NCBI RefSeq assembly: GCF_025486315.1
Contig: NZ_JAOOPY010000003.1
Location: 310,001 to 374,000 of the forward strand
Length of the DNA: 64,000 nt
Direction: 5' to 3'
Source: Variovorax sp. N23
GTDB taxonomy: Bacteria > Pseudomonadota > Gammaproteobacteria > Burkholderiales > Burkholderiaceae_C
The notes below the pieces were generated by a model, which worked only from the letters and a program-made list of their open reading frames with translations, was not told the origin of the DNA and did no database searches. Within the stretch, counting starts at the first letter, position 1, and each line of letters opens with the position of its first letter. This document shows positions 35,111 to 45,337 of this stretch, piece by piece. Both the position numbers and the translations under genes were made by a program.

Positions 35111-36615
35111 GGTGTCTTCGCTGTTGTCGTCTGTGCGGAAGAGGGAGCGGTTTCGCTGGCGAGGGCGGTGCCGGGACGCGCCCAGCCGCCGCCGGTGGCG
35201 CGGTAGAGCGCCACCCAGGCTTCGGCACGTTCGCGCTGCAATGCGACGCGTGATGTCTGCGCGGCGAAGAGCGTGCGGCGGGCGTCTTCCAGCTCGAACA
35301 GGCTGGCCAGGCCGCTCTGGTAGCGCGCCTGCGTGGCGTCGAAGGACGCCTGGTAGTTCCGCACCGCGGTGTCGGCGTCGCTGGTGCGGGCGTCGGTGGC
35401 CTGCAGGTTGACCAGCGCCTCCTCGACCTCGCGCACCGCCGTGCGCACGCTGCCGCGGTACTGCGACACGGCCTCGTCGTAGCGGGCCTTGGCGCTCTCG
35501 GCGTTGGCCGCGCGGGTGCCGCCATCGAAGATCGGCAGCGAGAGCGCCAGTGGCCCGATGGTCCAGGTCTGCAGGTTCTGGCTGACGCCGCCGCTGCGCA
35601 ACTGCAGCGCGGCGACCGAGCCCTGCAGCGTCAGCCGCGGGTAGCGGTCGGCCTCGGCGGCGCCGATTTCGGCGCTGGCCGCGGCCACGCCCAGCTCGGC
35701 GGCGAACACATCGGGACGCTGCGTGAGCATCTGGGCCGGCACGCTCGCGACGGAGGCAACGGCGGGCAGCGCGCGGTCGGCCGGCACCGTTGCCAGCTGA
35801 CGGTCCAGTGCCTGGGCATCGATGCCGGTCAGCGCGACCAGCCCCTTGCGCAGCACCGCGCACTGCGCGGCCTGCTGGGTCAGGCGTGCCGATGCGTCGG
35901 CCGCGCTCGCGCGGGCCAGTGCCGCGTCGGCGGGCGCGGTGAAGCCGGCCCTGGCCGACAGGTCGGTGAGGCGGGCCGTCTCGCTGCGCGAACGCGTGTC
36001 TGATTCGGCCACGGCGAGTTGCCGTTGACACGCGCGCTCGGCGAAATACTGATTCGCCGTCTCGGCCGCCACCGACACCCGGGCGTCGTGCCACTTGGCA
36101 CCGGCGCTCTGCAGCCGCGCATCGGCTGCGTCGCGGGTGGCGCGGCGGTTGCCGAACAGGTCGATCTCCCAGCTCGTCTGCAGGCCGGCCTGCAAGGTCG
36201 TGACGCCCGGCAGCGAATCACTGGTGCCGGTCGAACTGCCGGTGCTGCTGAACGGCGAGTTGCTGCGCTGCGCCGAGAGCGTGCCGTCGAGCGTCGGCAA
36301 CAGCGCCGCGCCGGCCTGCACCCGCGTGCCGCGCGCTTCGACGATGCGGGCCGAGGCGCTCGCCACCGTCGGGCTGACCATCTGGGCGGCTTCGATCAGG
36401 CGCACCAGCAACGGGTCGTCGAGCTGCCGCCACCAGTCGGCCAGGGCGGGCAGCGAGCCGGCGTGGGCCAGGGCGGTGGGCATCGGCGCGTTCCACTGCG
36501 CGGGGATCGGCGCGCTCGCGCTCGCGGGCGGCCGCGTCACGCCGCAGGCGGCCAGCGCCAGCGGCAGGCACAGCAGCGCCAGGCGTGCACGGCGGTTCAT
36601 GCGCAGAGGCTTCAT
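35107..36615 (-). CDS. Outer membrane efflux lipoprotein (OprM/NodT family)
   Basis: 502 residues from [26 protein letters not shown], a lipoprotein signal with lipobox LAAC. The two tandem OEP repeats are recognisable ([32 protein letters not shown] and [37 protein letters not shown]), as is [21 protein letters not shown]. It forms the outer-membrane channel for the adjacent RND pump. It overlaps the TetR gene stop and the adaptor start by four bases each. Confidence 0.94.
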   Translation of the reverse strand: MKPLRMNRRARLALLCLPLALAACGVTRPPASASAPIPAQWNAPMPTALAHAGSLPALADWWRQLDDPLLVRLIEAAQMVSPTVASASARIVEARGTRVQAGAALLPTLDGTLSAQRSNSPFSSTGSSTGTSDSLPGVTTLQAGLQTSWEIDLFGNRRATRDAADARLQSAGAKWHDARVSVAAETANQYFAERACQRQLAVAESDTRSRSETARLTDLSARAGFTAPADAALARASAADASARLTQQAAQCAVLRKGLVALTGIDAQALDRQLATVPADRALPAVASVASVPAQMLTQRPDVFAAELGVAAASAEIGAAEADRYPRLTLQGSVAALQLRSGGVSQNLQTWTIGPLALSLPIFDGGTRAANAESAKARYDEAVSQYRGSVRTAVREVEEALVNLQATDARTSDADTAVRNYQASFDATQARYQSGLASLFELEDARRTLFAAQTSRVALQRERAEAWVALYRATGGGWARPGTALASETAPSSAQTTTAKTP

Positions 36616-37337
36616 GGGGCTTTCTTCCGGGAGGGTGGGGGGGCGCGCCGTGCCGTCTCGGCATCGAGCATCGCCATCGCGTACAGGTGCAGCCGGTCGG
36701 CCCACCGGTCGATGCTGTCGGCGGAGCGCAACAAGGCGGGCCGCAGCACCTCGACCAGGTCCTGCATCACGAACAGCTGCAACGCCAGCCCGTTGATCGC
36801 CAGCGCCAGGCGGTGCACATCGTCGTCGGCTTTCGTGATGCCGAGGTGACGCACCAGGATGCGCACCAGCGCTTCGTGCGGCCCGCGGATGTCGCGTTCG
36901 ACCTCTTCGGTCCACTGGCTGGTCGGCTCGACCATTTCGCGCATGTGCAGGCGCATGCACTGGCGCACGATCTCGCCATGCTTGAGTGGCTCGACGTAAG
37001 CCACCATGTAGAGGCGCAGCGCCTCGGCGGTGTCCAGCCCCGGCGCGCCGAACAGCTGGACCAGGTCACCCGCCGACCCGCCCATCGGCTCGTTGAAGGT
37101 GGCGCTGTAGAGGCCGGCCTTGTCGCCGAAGTAGTAGCTGATGGCGGCGATGTTCACGCCGGCCGCCTTGGCGATCTCGCGGGTCGAGGTCTTGGCGAAA
37201 CCGTGCTCGGCAAAGAGGCGCAGCGCGGCGTAGAGGATGCGCTCGCGGGACTCGGCGCCATCGCTGCGCGAGGCGCGTTCGCCGGGGGGCGCCAAGGGTG
37301 GGGTGGGCCGGGTGGGCGGTTTGGACGAGGCCTTCAT
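36612..37337 (-). CDS. TetR-family regulator of the RND operon (CecR/DUF1956 type)
   Basis: 241 residues. The N-terminal helix-turn-helix reads [52 protein letters not shown]. The C-terminal part ([39 protein letters not shown]) looks like the CecR-type ligand-binding domain. It is first in the efflux operon and probably represses it until an inducer binds. A short inverted repeat in front of it (37359-37372) is a candidate operator. Confidence 0.9.
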   Translation of the reverse strand: MKASSKPPTRPTPPLAPPGERASRSDGAESRERILYAALRLFAEHGFAKTSTREIAKAAGVNIAAISYYFGDKAGLYSATFNEPMGGSAGDLVQLFGAPGLDTAEALRLYMVAYVEPLKHGEIVRQCMRLHMREMVEPTSQWTEEVERDIRGPHEALVRILVRHLGITKADDDVHRLALAINGLALQLFVMQDLVEVLRPALLRSADSIDRWADRLHLYAMAMLDAETARRAPPPSRKKAP

Positions 37338-37358
37338 TGCGGCCGGATTAGAGCACAG

Positions 37359-37372
37359 ATCAAACGATTGAT
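37359..37372. promoter_or_regulatory. Candidate TetR operator
   Basis: ATCAAACGATTGAT contains a perfect 5-bp inverted repeat (ATCAA/TTGAT) with a 4-nt spacer, 22 nt upstream of the TetR start. It lies in the AT-rich gap between the efflux operon and vapB, where an autoregulatory operator would be expected. Confidence 0.4.
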
Positions 37373-37463
37373 TGAACTAAGCCCAGGCGGCGAAAAGGGT
37401 GCGTCGATTGTCTGGATGCCTGAATTGATTCAAAATCGCATCACATTTGATGAAGGAGCCGCC

Positions 37464-37667
37464 ATGCGAACGACCGTGACCATCGACGATGTCCTGTACG
37501 AGGAAGCCCTGGAGGTCGCCGAGCCGGGCATGGACAAGGGTGACCTGTTCCGGGAAGCCATCAAGACCTTCGTGCGGGTGCAGTCGGCCAAACGCCTCGC
37601 CGCCTTGGGCGGGACGATGCCGGAGATGGCCGATGTGCCCCGGCGCCGAGAGGGTGTGCAGCGGTGA
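37464..37667 (+). CDS. vapB: Antitoxin, VapB type
   Basis: 67 residues starting [50 protein letters not shown], the short ribbon-helix-helix-like VapB pattern (also called DUF2191), followed by a charged tail that would wrap the toxin. A GAAGGAG site precedes the ATG. It neutralises the VapC ribonuclease encoded next and with it probably represses its own promoter. Its stop overlaps the toxin start. Confidence 0.9.
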   Translation: MRTTVTIDDVLYEEALEVAEPGMDKGDLFREAIKTFVRVQSAKRLAALGGTMPEMADVPRRREGVQR

Positions 37668-38043
37668 GGCGTGTGCTGGTCGACACCTCCGTCTGGGTGG
37701 ACCACTTTCGACACCGCAACGAAGCATTGAGCGACCTGCTCGGTCTGGATCGGGTGATGGTGCACCCGATGGTCCTTGGCGAGCTCGCGTGCGGCACACC
37801 GCCGTCGCGATCCCGAACCTTGGCCGACCTCGGGCGGCTCGAGCCGACGCAGCAGGCCAGCGTTCGGGAGGTGATCGCCTTCGTGGAGCGAGAGCAGTTG
37901 TTCGGCCTGGGTTGCGGGCTGGTCGACGTCACGCTCCTCGCATCGACCTTGCTGACCAAGGACGTGGTGCTATGGACGCTCGACAGGCGCCTGACCGGAC
38001 TGGCCGATCGCTTCGGTGTGGCCCACCGACCGAGCGTCGCGCC

Positions 38044-38047
<4 letters not shown>
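37664..38047 (+). CDS. vapC: Toxin, VapC-type PIN-domain ribonuclease
   Basis: 127 residues from a GTG that overlaps the vapB stop (GTGA). The PIN acidic residues are all visible: Asp7 in VDTSVW, Glu40 in GELACG, Asp88 in GLVDVTLL and Asp107 in WTLDRR. VapC toxins cut specific RNAs, often initiator tRNA or rRNA, and are held in check by VapB. All active-site residues are present, so the toxin is probably functional. Its own stop overlaps the start of the next gene, which is unusual for a toxin-antitoxin pair. Confidence 0.92.
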
Positions 38048-39600
<1,553 letters not shown>

Positions 39601-39605
39601 CGCAA

Positions 39606-39638
39606 AAAAAACGGCCTCGCAGAAGCGAGGCCGTTTTT
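39606..39638. terminator. Bidirectional intrinsic terminator
   Basis: ACGGCCTCGC (39611-39620) and GCGAGGCCGT (39625-39634) form a perfect 10-bp stem with an AGAA loop, flanked by A-run on the left and T-run on the right. It can stop transcripts from both sides: the activator gene (plus) and the SYLF lipoprotein gene (minus). Confidence 0.9.
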
Positions 39639-39657
39639 CGGGGGGGGGGCCGGGAGA

Positions 39658-40242
39658 TTACAGGCTGATCTCGGTGATCTTCGCGCCCGACACCGACACG
39701 CCGGCCTCCAGGCCCACGTTGGTCAGCACGAAGCCGACCACCGGCTGGCGCACGGTGTTGGTGTCGACGGCACCGTTGGCACCGATGTTCGCCACGGCCA
39801 CGGTGGCGTCGGCACCGGCCGTCCAGCCCTTGCTGGCACGGAACTTGGCCAGCGATTCCTGCGTGTTGAACACGTAGATCACGGCCTTGGACTGGGCACC
39901 GGCCTGGAAGCCGATCGAGCCTGCCGTGGTGCTGTAGTAAGCCTGGGTGCGGCCGCCGGTGCGCAGCGCGCCGCGGCCGTATTCGGCACCGACGCCGAGG
40001 CTGGCACCGACCACCGACGGGAACACCAGCACGCCGGCGGCCTTGCCGACCATTTCACGCGAGCCGGGCACGGCTTGGTAGAGCTTCGACAGGGAAGCGT
40101 CGACCTGGGCGTCGATGGAGGTGCGCGACGACGAGGACGTGCCGCTGTCGCCGGGGCGGGTGGTGGTGCAGCCTGCGAACAGCACGCCGGCCGCAGCGAC
40201 GGCGGTGACGGTGGCGAGAGTGCGGAGCTTGGATGTGGTCAT
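39658..40242 (-). CDS. SYLF/YSC84-domain lipoprotein
   Basis: 194 residues from MTTSKLRTLATVTAVAAAGVLFAGC, a lipoprotein signal with lipobox FAGC. The mature part has the SYLF pattern: GKAAGVLVFPSVVGASLGVGAEYGRGAL, TAGSIGFQAGAQSKAVIYVF and GWTAGADATVAVANIGANG. Such proteins bind lipids or phosphoinositides in eukaryotes; their bacterial role is poorly known. The start was set at MTTSKL, which has an AGAGGA site. It is not part of a neighbouring operon. Confidence 0.88.
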   Translation of the reverse strand: MTTSKLRTLATVTAVAAAGVLFAGCTTTRPGDSGTSSSSRTSIDAQVDASLSKLYQAVPGSREMVGKAAGVLVFPSVVGASLGVGAEYGRGALRTGGRTQAYYSTTAGSIGFQAGAQSKAVIYVFNTQESLAKFRASKGWTAGADATVAVANIGANGAVDTNTVRQPVVGFVLTNVGLEAGVSVSGAKITEISL

Positions 40243-40454
40243 GGTCTGTGTCCTCTTCTTTGGATGAAATCGGGTTCCGGTCCAGGTCGAGCGATGCATG
40301 CTCTGCATCGTCTTCCAGGCTGGACGGAGACCCATGCTACGTCTGCAAAAGACAGGGAAATCGCAGAGACGGCGGCGGCCTACGCGATGTCGGGTCAAGC
40401 AGATGGGCGCCGCTGGCCCGATGTCCTACGCCCTGGAAAACCCTGATTAAAAAA

Positions 40455-40468
40455 CAGACAACTGTCTG
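40455..40468. promoter_or_regulatory. Candidate upstream activator site
   Basis: CAGACAACTGTCTG is a perfect 6-bp inverted repeat with 2-nt spacer, about 110-125 nt upstream of the predicted transcription start of the liv operon. That is the normal distance for the enhancer of a sigma-54 activator. A half site TGTCTG recurs at 40487-40492. Confidence 0.5.
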
Positions 40469-40552
40469 AAAGTCAGGCGATACGTGTGTCTGGCTGCCGT
40501 GCGGTTCGTGGATGCTTCGAGGGAAATCCCTTTGAAATCAACGGCCCTGTCC

Positions 40553-40570
40553 TTGGCATGGACTGTGCAA
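40553..40570 (+). promoter_or_regulatory. Sigma-54 (-24/-12) promoter of the liv operon
   Basis: TTGGCATGGACTGTGCAA has the GG and GC dinucleotides exactly 10 nt apart and matches the TGGCAC-N5-TTGCA consensus well. Transcription would start near 40580, about 20 nt before the ATG of the binding-protein gene. A sigma-54 activator gene lies 1 kb upstream, supporting the call. Confidence 0.65.
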
Positions 40571-40600
40571 TATTCAGGCATACCAAACCAGGAGACCTGC

Positions 40601-41788
40601 ATGATCCAACGTCGCCACCTCGTAGCGCTCGCAGCGCTGGCCGCCTGCGCCGCCGCACCCGCCCACGCGCAGTCCAACGAAATCCGCATTGCCCACGTCT
40701 ACAGCAAGACCGGGGCGCTCGAGGCCTACGGCAAGCAGACGCAGACCGGCCTGATGATGGGCCTCGAATACGCCACCGGCGGCACGATGGAGGTCAATGG
40801 CAAGAAGCTCGTGGTCATCGAGAAGGACGACCAGGGCAAGCCCGACCTCGGCAAGTCGCTGCTGGCCGCCGCGTATTCCGACGACAAGGCCGCGCTGGCC
40901 GTCGGCCCGACCGCCTCGGGTGTGGCGCTGGCCATGCTGCCGGTCGCCGAGGAATACAAGAAGGTGCTGATCGTCGAGCCGGCCGTGGCCGATTCGATCA
41001 CCGGCGAAAAGTGGAACAAGTACATCTTCCGCACCGGCCGCAATTCGTCGCAGGACGCCATCAGCAACGCGGTGGCCATCGACAAGCCGGGCGTTACGGT
41101 CGCCACGCTGGCGCAGGACAACGCCTTCGGCCGCGACGGCGTGAAGGCCTTCGGCGCGGCGCTGAAGAAGGCCAAGCTGGCCCACGAGGAATACCTGCCG
41201 CCGGCCACCACCGACTTCACCGCCGGTGCGCAGCGCCTGATCGACAAGCTCAAGGACCAGCCGGGCCGCAAGATCATCTGGATCGTCTGGGCCGGCGCGG
41301 GCAACCCCTTCAAGATCGTCGACCTCGACCTCAAGCGCTACGGCATCGAGATCGCGACCGGCGGCAACATCCTGCCGGCCATGGCCGCCTACAAGAGCCT
41401 GCCGGGCATGGAAGGCGCCACCTACTACTACTTCGGCATCCCGAAGAACCCGGTGAACGAGGCGCTGGTGTCGGCGCACTACAAGCAGTTCAAGACACCG
41501 CCGGACTTCTTCACCGCGGGCGGCTTCTCGGCCGCGATGGCGGTGGTCACGGCGCTGAAGAAGACGGGCGGCGACACCGGCACCAACAAGCTCATCACGG
41601 CCATGGAAGGCATGAGGTTCGACACGCCCAAGGGCACCATGACCTTCCGCAAGGAAGACCATCAGGCGATGCAGTCGATGTACCACTTCAAGATCAAGGT
41701 GGACCCGGCCTTCGCGTGGGGCGTGCCGGAGCTGGTGCACGAGATCAAGCCGGAAGAGATGAACATTCCCATCAAAAACAAGCGCTGA
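40601..41788 (+). CDS. Branched-chain amino acid-type ABC transporter, solute-binding protein
   Basis: 395 residues with a Sec signal (MIQRRHLVALAALAACAAAPAHA). The mature part has the Leu/Ile/Val-binding fold pattern IRIAHVYSKTGALEAYGKQTQTGLMMGLEY and VVIEKDDQGKPDLGKSLL. It captures the substrate in the periplasm for the permease and ATPases that follow in order. The ligand is unknown; members of this family bind amino acids, amides, urea or aromatic acids. It has an AGGAG site and the sigma-54 promoter just upstream. Confidence 0.93.
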   Translation: MIQRRHLVALAALAACAAAPAHAQSNEIRIAHVYSKTGALEAYGKQTQTGLMMGLEYATGGTMEVNGKKLVVIEKDDQGKPDLGKSLLAAAYSDDKAALAVGPTASGVALAMLPVAEEYKKVLIVEPAVADSITGEKWNKYIFRTGRNSSQDAISNAVAIDKPGVTVATLAQDNAFGRDGVKAFGAALKKAKLAHEEYLPPATTDFTAGAQRLIDKLKDQPGRKIIWIVWAGAGNPFKIVDLDLKRYGIEIATGGNILPAMAAYKSLPGMEGATYYYFGIPKNPVNEALVSAHYKQFKTPPDFFTAGGFSAAMAVVTALKKTGGDTGTNKLITAMEGMRFDTPKGTMTFRKEDHQAMQSMYHFKIKVDPAFAWGVPELVHEIKPEEMNIPIKNKR

Positions 41789-41795
41789 TCGCCCG

Positions 41796-42560
41796 ATGCT
41801 GGAAACCCGCGGACTCACCATCCGCTTCGGCGGCCACGTGGCCGTCAACGCTGTCTCGTGCGCTTTCGCGCCGGGCACGTTGACGGCCATCGTTGGGCCG
41901 AACGGAGCGGGCAAGACGACCTACTTCAACCTGATCTCGGGGCAGCTCCGGGCGAGCGAGGGCACGGTGTCGCTCAACGGGCGCGACCTGTCGTCGCTCT
42001 CGGCCTCGGCGCGCACGCACGCCGGCCTGGGCCGCGCGTTCCAGCTCACCAACCTGTTCCCGAACCTCACGGTGCTGGAGAACGTGCGCCTCGCGGTGCA
42101 GGCCACGCGCGACGGCGCACACCGGCGCGGCCTCAACCTGTGGAGCATCTGGAGCGACCACGCGGCGCTGACCGCGCGGGCCGACGAACTGCTCGCGCAG
42201 ATCAACCTGAAGGCCAAGGAACACGCCACCGTCGCGAGCCTGCCGCACGGCGACCAGCGCAAGCTCGAAGTGGCGCTGCTGATGGCGCTGGAGCCGCAGG
42301 TCTTCATGTTCGACGAGCCGACTGCCGGCATGAACGCGGCCGAGGCGCCGGTGATCCTCGACCTGATCCGCCAACTGAAGCAGGACAAGACCAAGACCAT
42401 CCTGCTGGTCGAGCACAAGATGGACGTGGTGCGCGAACTGGCCGACCGCATCATCGTGCTGCACAACGGCGCGCTGGTGGCCGACGGCGAACCGGCCGAA
42501 GTCATCGCGTCGCCGATCGTGCAGGAAGCCTACCTCGGCGTGGCAAAGGAGGCCGCATGA
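41796..42560 (+). CDS. ABC transporter ATP-binding protein, LivG type
   Basis: 254 residues. Walker A is GPNGAGKT (34-41), the signature region ASLPHGDQRKLEVALLMALEP, and Walker B VFMFDEPTAGMN, a LivG hallmark. NLFPNLTVLENVRLAVQ and the H-loop LLVEHKMDVV are also present. It powers import of the substrate caught by the upstream binding protein. It starts 7 nt after that gene and overlaps the next ATPase gene by ATGA. Confidence 0.94.
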   Translation: MLETRGLTIRFGGHVAVNAVSCAFAPGTLTAIVGPNGAGKTTYFNLISGQLRASEGTVSLNGRDLSSLSASARTHAGLGRAFQLTNLFPNLTVLENVRLAVQATRDGAHRRGLNLWSIWSDHAALTARADELLAQINLKAKEHATVASLPHGDQRKLEVALLMALEPQVFMFDEPTAGMNAAEAPVILDLIRQLKQDKTKTILLVEHKMDVVRELADRIIVLHNGALVADGEPAEVIASPIVQEAYLGVAKEAA

Positions 42561-43282
42561 GCGAAGCACTCTTGACACTCGAAGGCGTGCAGACGCACAT
42601 CGGCGCGTACCACATCCTCCATGGCGTCGACCTCGTGGTGCCGAAGGGCCAGCTCACCATGCTGCTGGGTCGCAACGGTGCCGGCAAGACGACCACGCTG
42701 CGGACCATCATGGGCCTGTGGCACGCGTCGCAGGGCAGCGTGCGCTTTGCCGGCCAGGACATCACGGCGCTGCGCACGCCAGACATCGCCGCGCTCGGCA
42801 TCGCCTATGTGCCCGAGACCATGGGCATCTTCTCGGACCTGACCGTCAAGGAGAACATGCTGCTGGCCGCGCGCAGCGCGAAGAACGCCGATGGCATCGA
42901 CGACACGCGGCTGCAGTGGATCTTCCAGCTCTTCCCCGCGGTCGAGAAGTTCTGGAACCACCCGGCCGGCAAGCTGTCGGGCGGGCAGAAGCAGATGCTG
43001 GCCGTCTCGCGCGCCATCGTCGAGCCGCGCGAACTGCTCATCATCGACGAGCCCAGCAAGGGCCTGGCGCCCGTGATGATCAACAACATGATCGATGCGT
43101 TCGCCCAGCTCAAGGCGAGCGGCGTGACCATCCTGCTGGTCGAGCAGAACATCCATTTCGCGCAGCGCCTGGGCGATACCGTGGCCGTGATGGACAACGG
43201 CCGCGTGGTGCACAGCGGCTCCATGGCTGCGTTCTCGGCGGACGAACAACTGCAGCAATCGCTGCTTGGGTTGGCCTTATGA
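42557..43282 (+). CDS. ABC transporter ATP-binding protein, LivF type
   Basis: 241 residues. Walker A is GRNGAGKT (38-45), the signature is KLSGGQKQMLAVSRAIV, Walker B LLIIDEPSKGLAPVM, and the switch region ILLVEQN. The pattern GMGIF/VPETMGIFSDLTVKENML fits LivF. It forms the ATPase pair with the preceding LivG-like protein. It overlaps genes on both sides by ATGA. Confidence 0.94.
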   Translation: MSEALLTLEGVQTHIGAYHILHGVDLVVPKGQLTMLLGRNGAGKTTTLRTIMGLWHASQGSVRFAGQDITALRTPDIAALGIAYVPETMGIFSDLTVKENMLLAARSAKNADGIDDTRLQWIFQLFPAVEKFWNHPAGKLSGGQKQMLAVSRAIVEPRELLIIDEPSKGLAPVMINNMIDAFAQLKASGVTILLVEQNIHFAQRLGDTVAVMDNGRVVHSGSMAAFSADEQLQQSLLGLAL

Positions 43283-44262
43283 AAACCGACTTCGACTGGA
43301 TGCCGCTCGCGCTGGTGCCCGTGCTCGCGCTCATCGCGCTGCCGCTCACCGGCTCGCTCTCCACCTGGCTCACGCTCACGGTCGCCGGCCTGGCGATGGG
43401 CATGATCATCTTCATCATCGCCTCGGGCCTCACGCTGATCTTCGGCCTGATGGACGTGCTGAACTTCGGCCACGGCGTGTTCATCGCGCTGGGCGCCTTC
43501 GTCGCGAGCAGCGTGCTCGGGCTGATGGGCGACTGGACCGGTTCGGGCGAGCTGTGGCGCAACCTGGTGGCGGTGTTCCCGGCGATGGGGGTCGCGATGC
43601 TCGTGGCCGGCGCGGTCGGCCTGGCCTTCGAGCGCTTCATCGTGCGGCCGGTGTACGGCCAGCACTTGAAGCAGATCCTCATCACGATGGGTGGGATGAT
43701 CATCGGCGAGGAGCTGATCAAGGTCATCTGGGGGCCGGCGCAGATCCCGCTGCCGCTGCCCGAAGCCTTGCGCGGCTCGGTCTTCGTGGCCGATGCGGCG
43801 ATCAGCAAGTACCGCCTGTTGGCTGTGGCCGTCGGGCTCGTCGTGTTCGGCCTGCTGGCCTGGACGCTGGGCCGCACCAAGATCGGCCTGTTGATCCGCG
43901 CCGGCGTGCAGGACCGCGAGATGGTCGAGTCGCTCGGCTACCGCATCGGCCGGCTGTTCGTCGGCGTGTTCGTCGTCGGCAGCGCGCTGGCCGGCCTGGG
44001 CGGCGTGATGTGGGGGCTGTTCCAGCAGAACCTGATCCCGCAGATGGGTGCGCAGGTCAACGTGCTGATCTTCATCGTGATCATCATCGGCGGGTTGGGG
44101 TCGACGGGCGGCGCGCTCATCGGCGCGCTGCTGGTCGGGTTGATGACCAACTACATCGGCTTCCTGGTGCCGACGCTCACGCAGTTCGCGAGCATCTTCC
44201 TGATGGTGGCCGTCTTGCTGTGGCGGCCACAGGGCGTGTACCCGGTGGCGAGCAGCCGGTGA
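43279..44262 (+). CDS. ABC transporter permease, LivH type
   Basis: 327 residues with about eight membrane helices. Conserved LivH stretches are ASGLTLIFGLMDVLNFGHGVFIALGAF, IVRPVYGQHLKQILITMGGMIIGEELIK, IGLLIRAGVQDREMVESLGYRI and IIGGLGSTGGALIGALLVGL. It forms one half of the membrane channel. Its start overlaps livF (ATGA); livM follows after 10 nt. Confidence 0.94.
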   Translation: MKTDFDWMPLALVPVLALIALPLTGSLSTWLTLTVAGLAMGMIIFIIASGLTLIFGLMDVLNFGHGVFIALGAFVASSVLGLMGDWTGSGELWRNLVAVFPAMGVAMLVAGAVGLAFERFIVRPVYGQHLKQILITMGGMIIGEELIKVIWGPAQIPLPLPEALRGSVFVADAAISKYRLLAVAVGLVVFGLLAWTLGRTKIGLLIRAGVQDREMVESLGYRIGRLFVGVFVVGSALAGLGGVMWGLFQQNLIPQMGAQVNVLIFIVIIIGGLGSTGGALIGALLVGLMTNYIGFLVPTLTQFASIFLMVAVLLWRPQGVYPVASSR

Positions 44263-44272
44263 GGGCGAAGCG

Positions 44273-45337
44273 ATGCTGAAACGTCTTCTCTCCAACGACA
44301 TGCCGCGCAGCCGCGTGCTCGCGGTGCTGCTGCTGGCCGTGCTGCTCGGCCTGGCCTTCGCGCCCTTCGTCTTTCCGGGCGTCAAGGCGCTCAGCGTGGC
44401 GGCCAAGATCCTGGTCTTCATCGTGCTGGTCGCGAGCTTCGACCTGCTGCTGGGCTACACCGGCATCGTGAGCTTCGCGCACACCATGTTCTTCGGCATC
44501 GGCGCCTACGGCATCGCGATCTCGGCGAGCCGGCTCGGCGCGGGCTGGGGCGCGCTCTTCATCGGCTTGGGCGCTTCCCTGATCGTGTCGCTCGTGCTCG
44601 CGCTGGCCATCGGGCTGTTCTCGCTGCGGGTGCGCGCGATCTTCTTCGCGATGATCACGCTGGCCGTGGCCGCTGCCTTCCAGACGCTGGCCTCGCAGCT
44701 GTCGGACTTCACCGGCGGCGAAGACGGCCTGACCTTCAAGCTGCCCGAACTGATCTCGCCGAGCTTCGAGTTCGCCGACGAGCCTTTCCTGGGCGTCTCG
44801 CTCGACGGGCGGCTGCTCTGCTACTACCTGCTGTTCGTGGCGGCGGTCGTGCTGGTGCTCGCGCTGCTGCGCATCGTGAACTCGCCCTTCGGCCGCGTGC
44901 TGCAGGCCATCCGCGAGAACGAGTTCCGTGCCGAGGCCATCGGCTACCGCGTGGTGGTCTACCGCACGACGGCGGCCGTGCTGTCGGCCCTGTTCGCGAC
45001 GCTGGCCGGCGCGATGCTCGCGATCTGGCTGCGCTACAACGGGCCGGACACCTCGCTGAGCTTCGAGATCATGGTGGATGTGCTGCTGATCGTGGTGATC
45101 GGTGGCATGGGCACCATCTACGGCGCGGCGCTGGGCGCGGTGCTCTTCGTCATCGCGCAGAGCTATCTGCAGGACCTGCTCAAGCTCGGCAGCGAGGCGG
45201 CCAGCGGTCTGCCCTGGCTCGCGGCACTGCTGTCGCCCGACCGCTGGCTGCTGTGGCTGGGCGTGCTGTTCGTTCTTTCCGTTTACTACTTCCCGACGGG
45301 CATCGTCGGCAAACTCCGGGCGAGGGCCACGCGATGA
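44273..45337 (+). CDS. ABC transporter permease, LivM type
   Basis: 354 residues with about nine membrane helices. The LivM pattern FDLLLGYTGIVSFAHTMFFGIGAYG, RAIRENEFRAEAIGYRV-like stretch (LQAIRENEFRAEAIGYRVVVYRTTAAVLSALFATLAGAML) and VIGGMGTIYGAALGAVLF are clear. It is the second channel subunit. Its stop overlaps the hydrolase start by four bases, so the hydrolase is part of the same transcript. Confidence 0.94.
   Translation: MLKRLLSNDMPRSRVLAVLLLAVLLGLAFAPFVFPGVKALSVAAKILVFIVLVASFDLLLGYTGIVSFAHTMFFGIGAYGIAISASRLGAGWGALFIGLGASLIVSLVLALAIGLFSLRVRAIFFAMITLAVAAAFQTLASQLSDFTGGEDGLTFKLPELISPSFEFADEPFLGVSLDGRLLCYYLLFVAAVVLVLALLRIVNSPFGRVLQAIRENEFRAEAIGYRVVVYRTTAAVLSALFATLAGAMLAIWLRYNGPDTSLSFEIMVDVLLIVVIGGMGTIYGAALGAVLFVIAQSYLQDLLKLGSEAASGLPWLAALLSPDRWLLWLGVLFVLSVYYFPTGIVGKLRARATR

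Larger units (their letters stand above)
40243..40600. other. Regulatory intergenic region between the SYLF gene and the liv operon
   Basis: This 358-nt gap contains the CAGACA/TGTCTG palindrome (40455-40468), another TGTCTG half site (40487-40492) and the sigma-54-type promoter (40553-40570). The left half (40243-40440) shows no recognisable site apart from what must be the SYLF promoter; no open frame with a good start was found. Confidence 0.6.

Noticed and set aside
32427..35411. A 994-codon plus-strand open frame
   Set aside because: It lies opposite the RND pump and adaptor, which have clear family motifs. Its own translation has no recognisable domain.
40574..41914. A 446-codon minus-strand open frame opposite the liv binding protein
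   Set aside because: Same shadow pattern; the plus-strand protein has a signal peptide, ribosome-binding site and family motifs.
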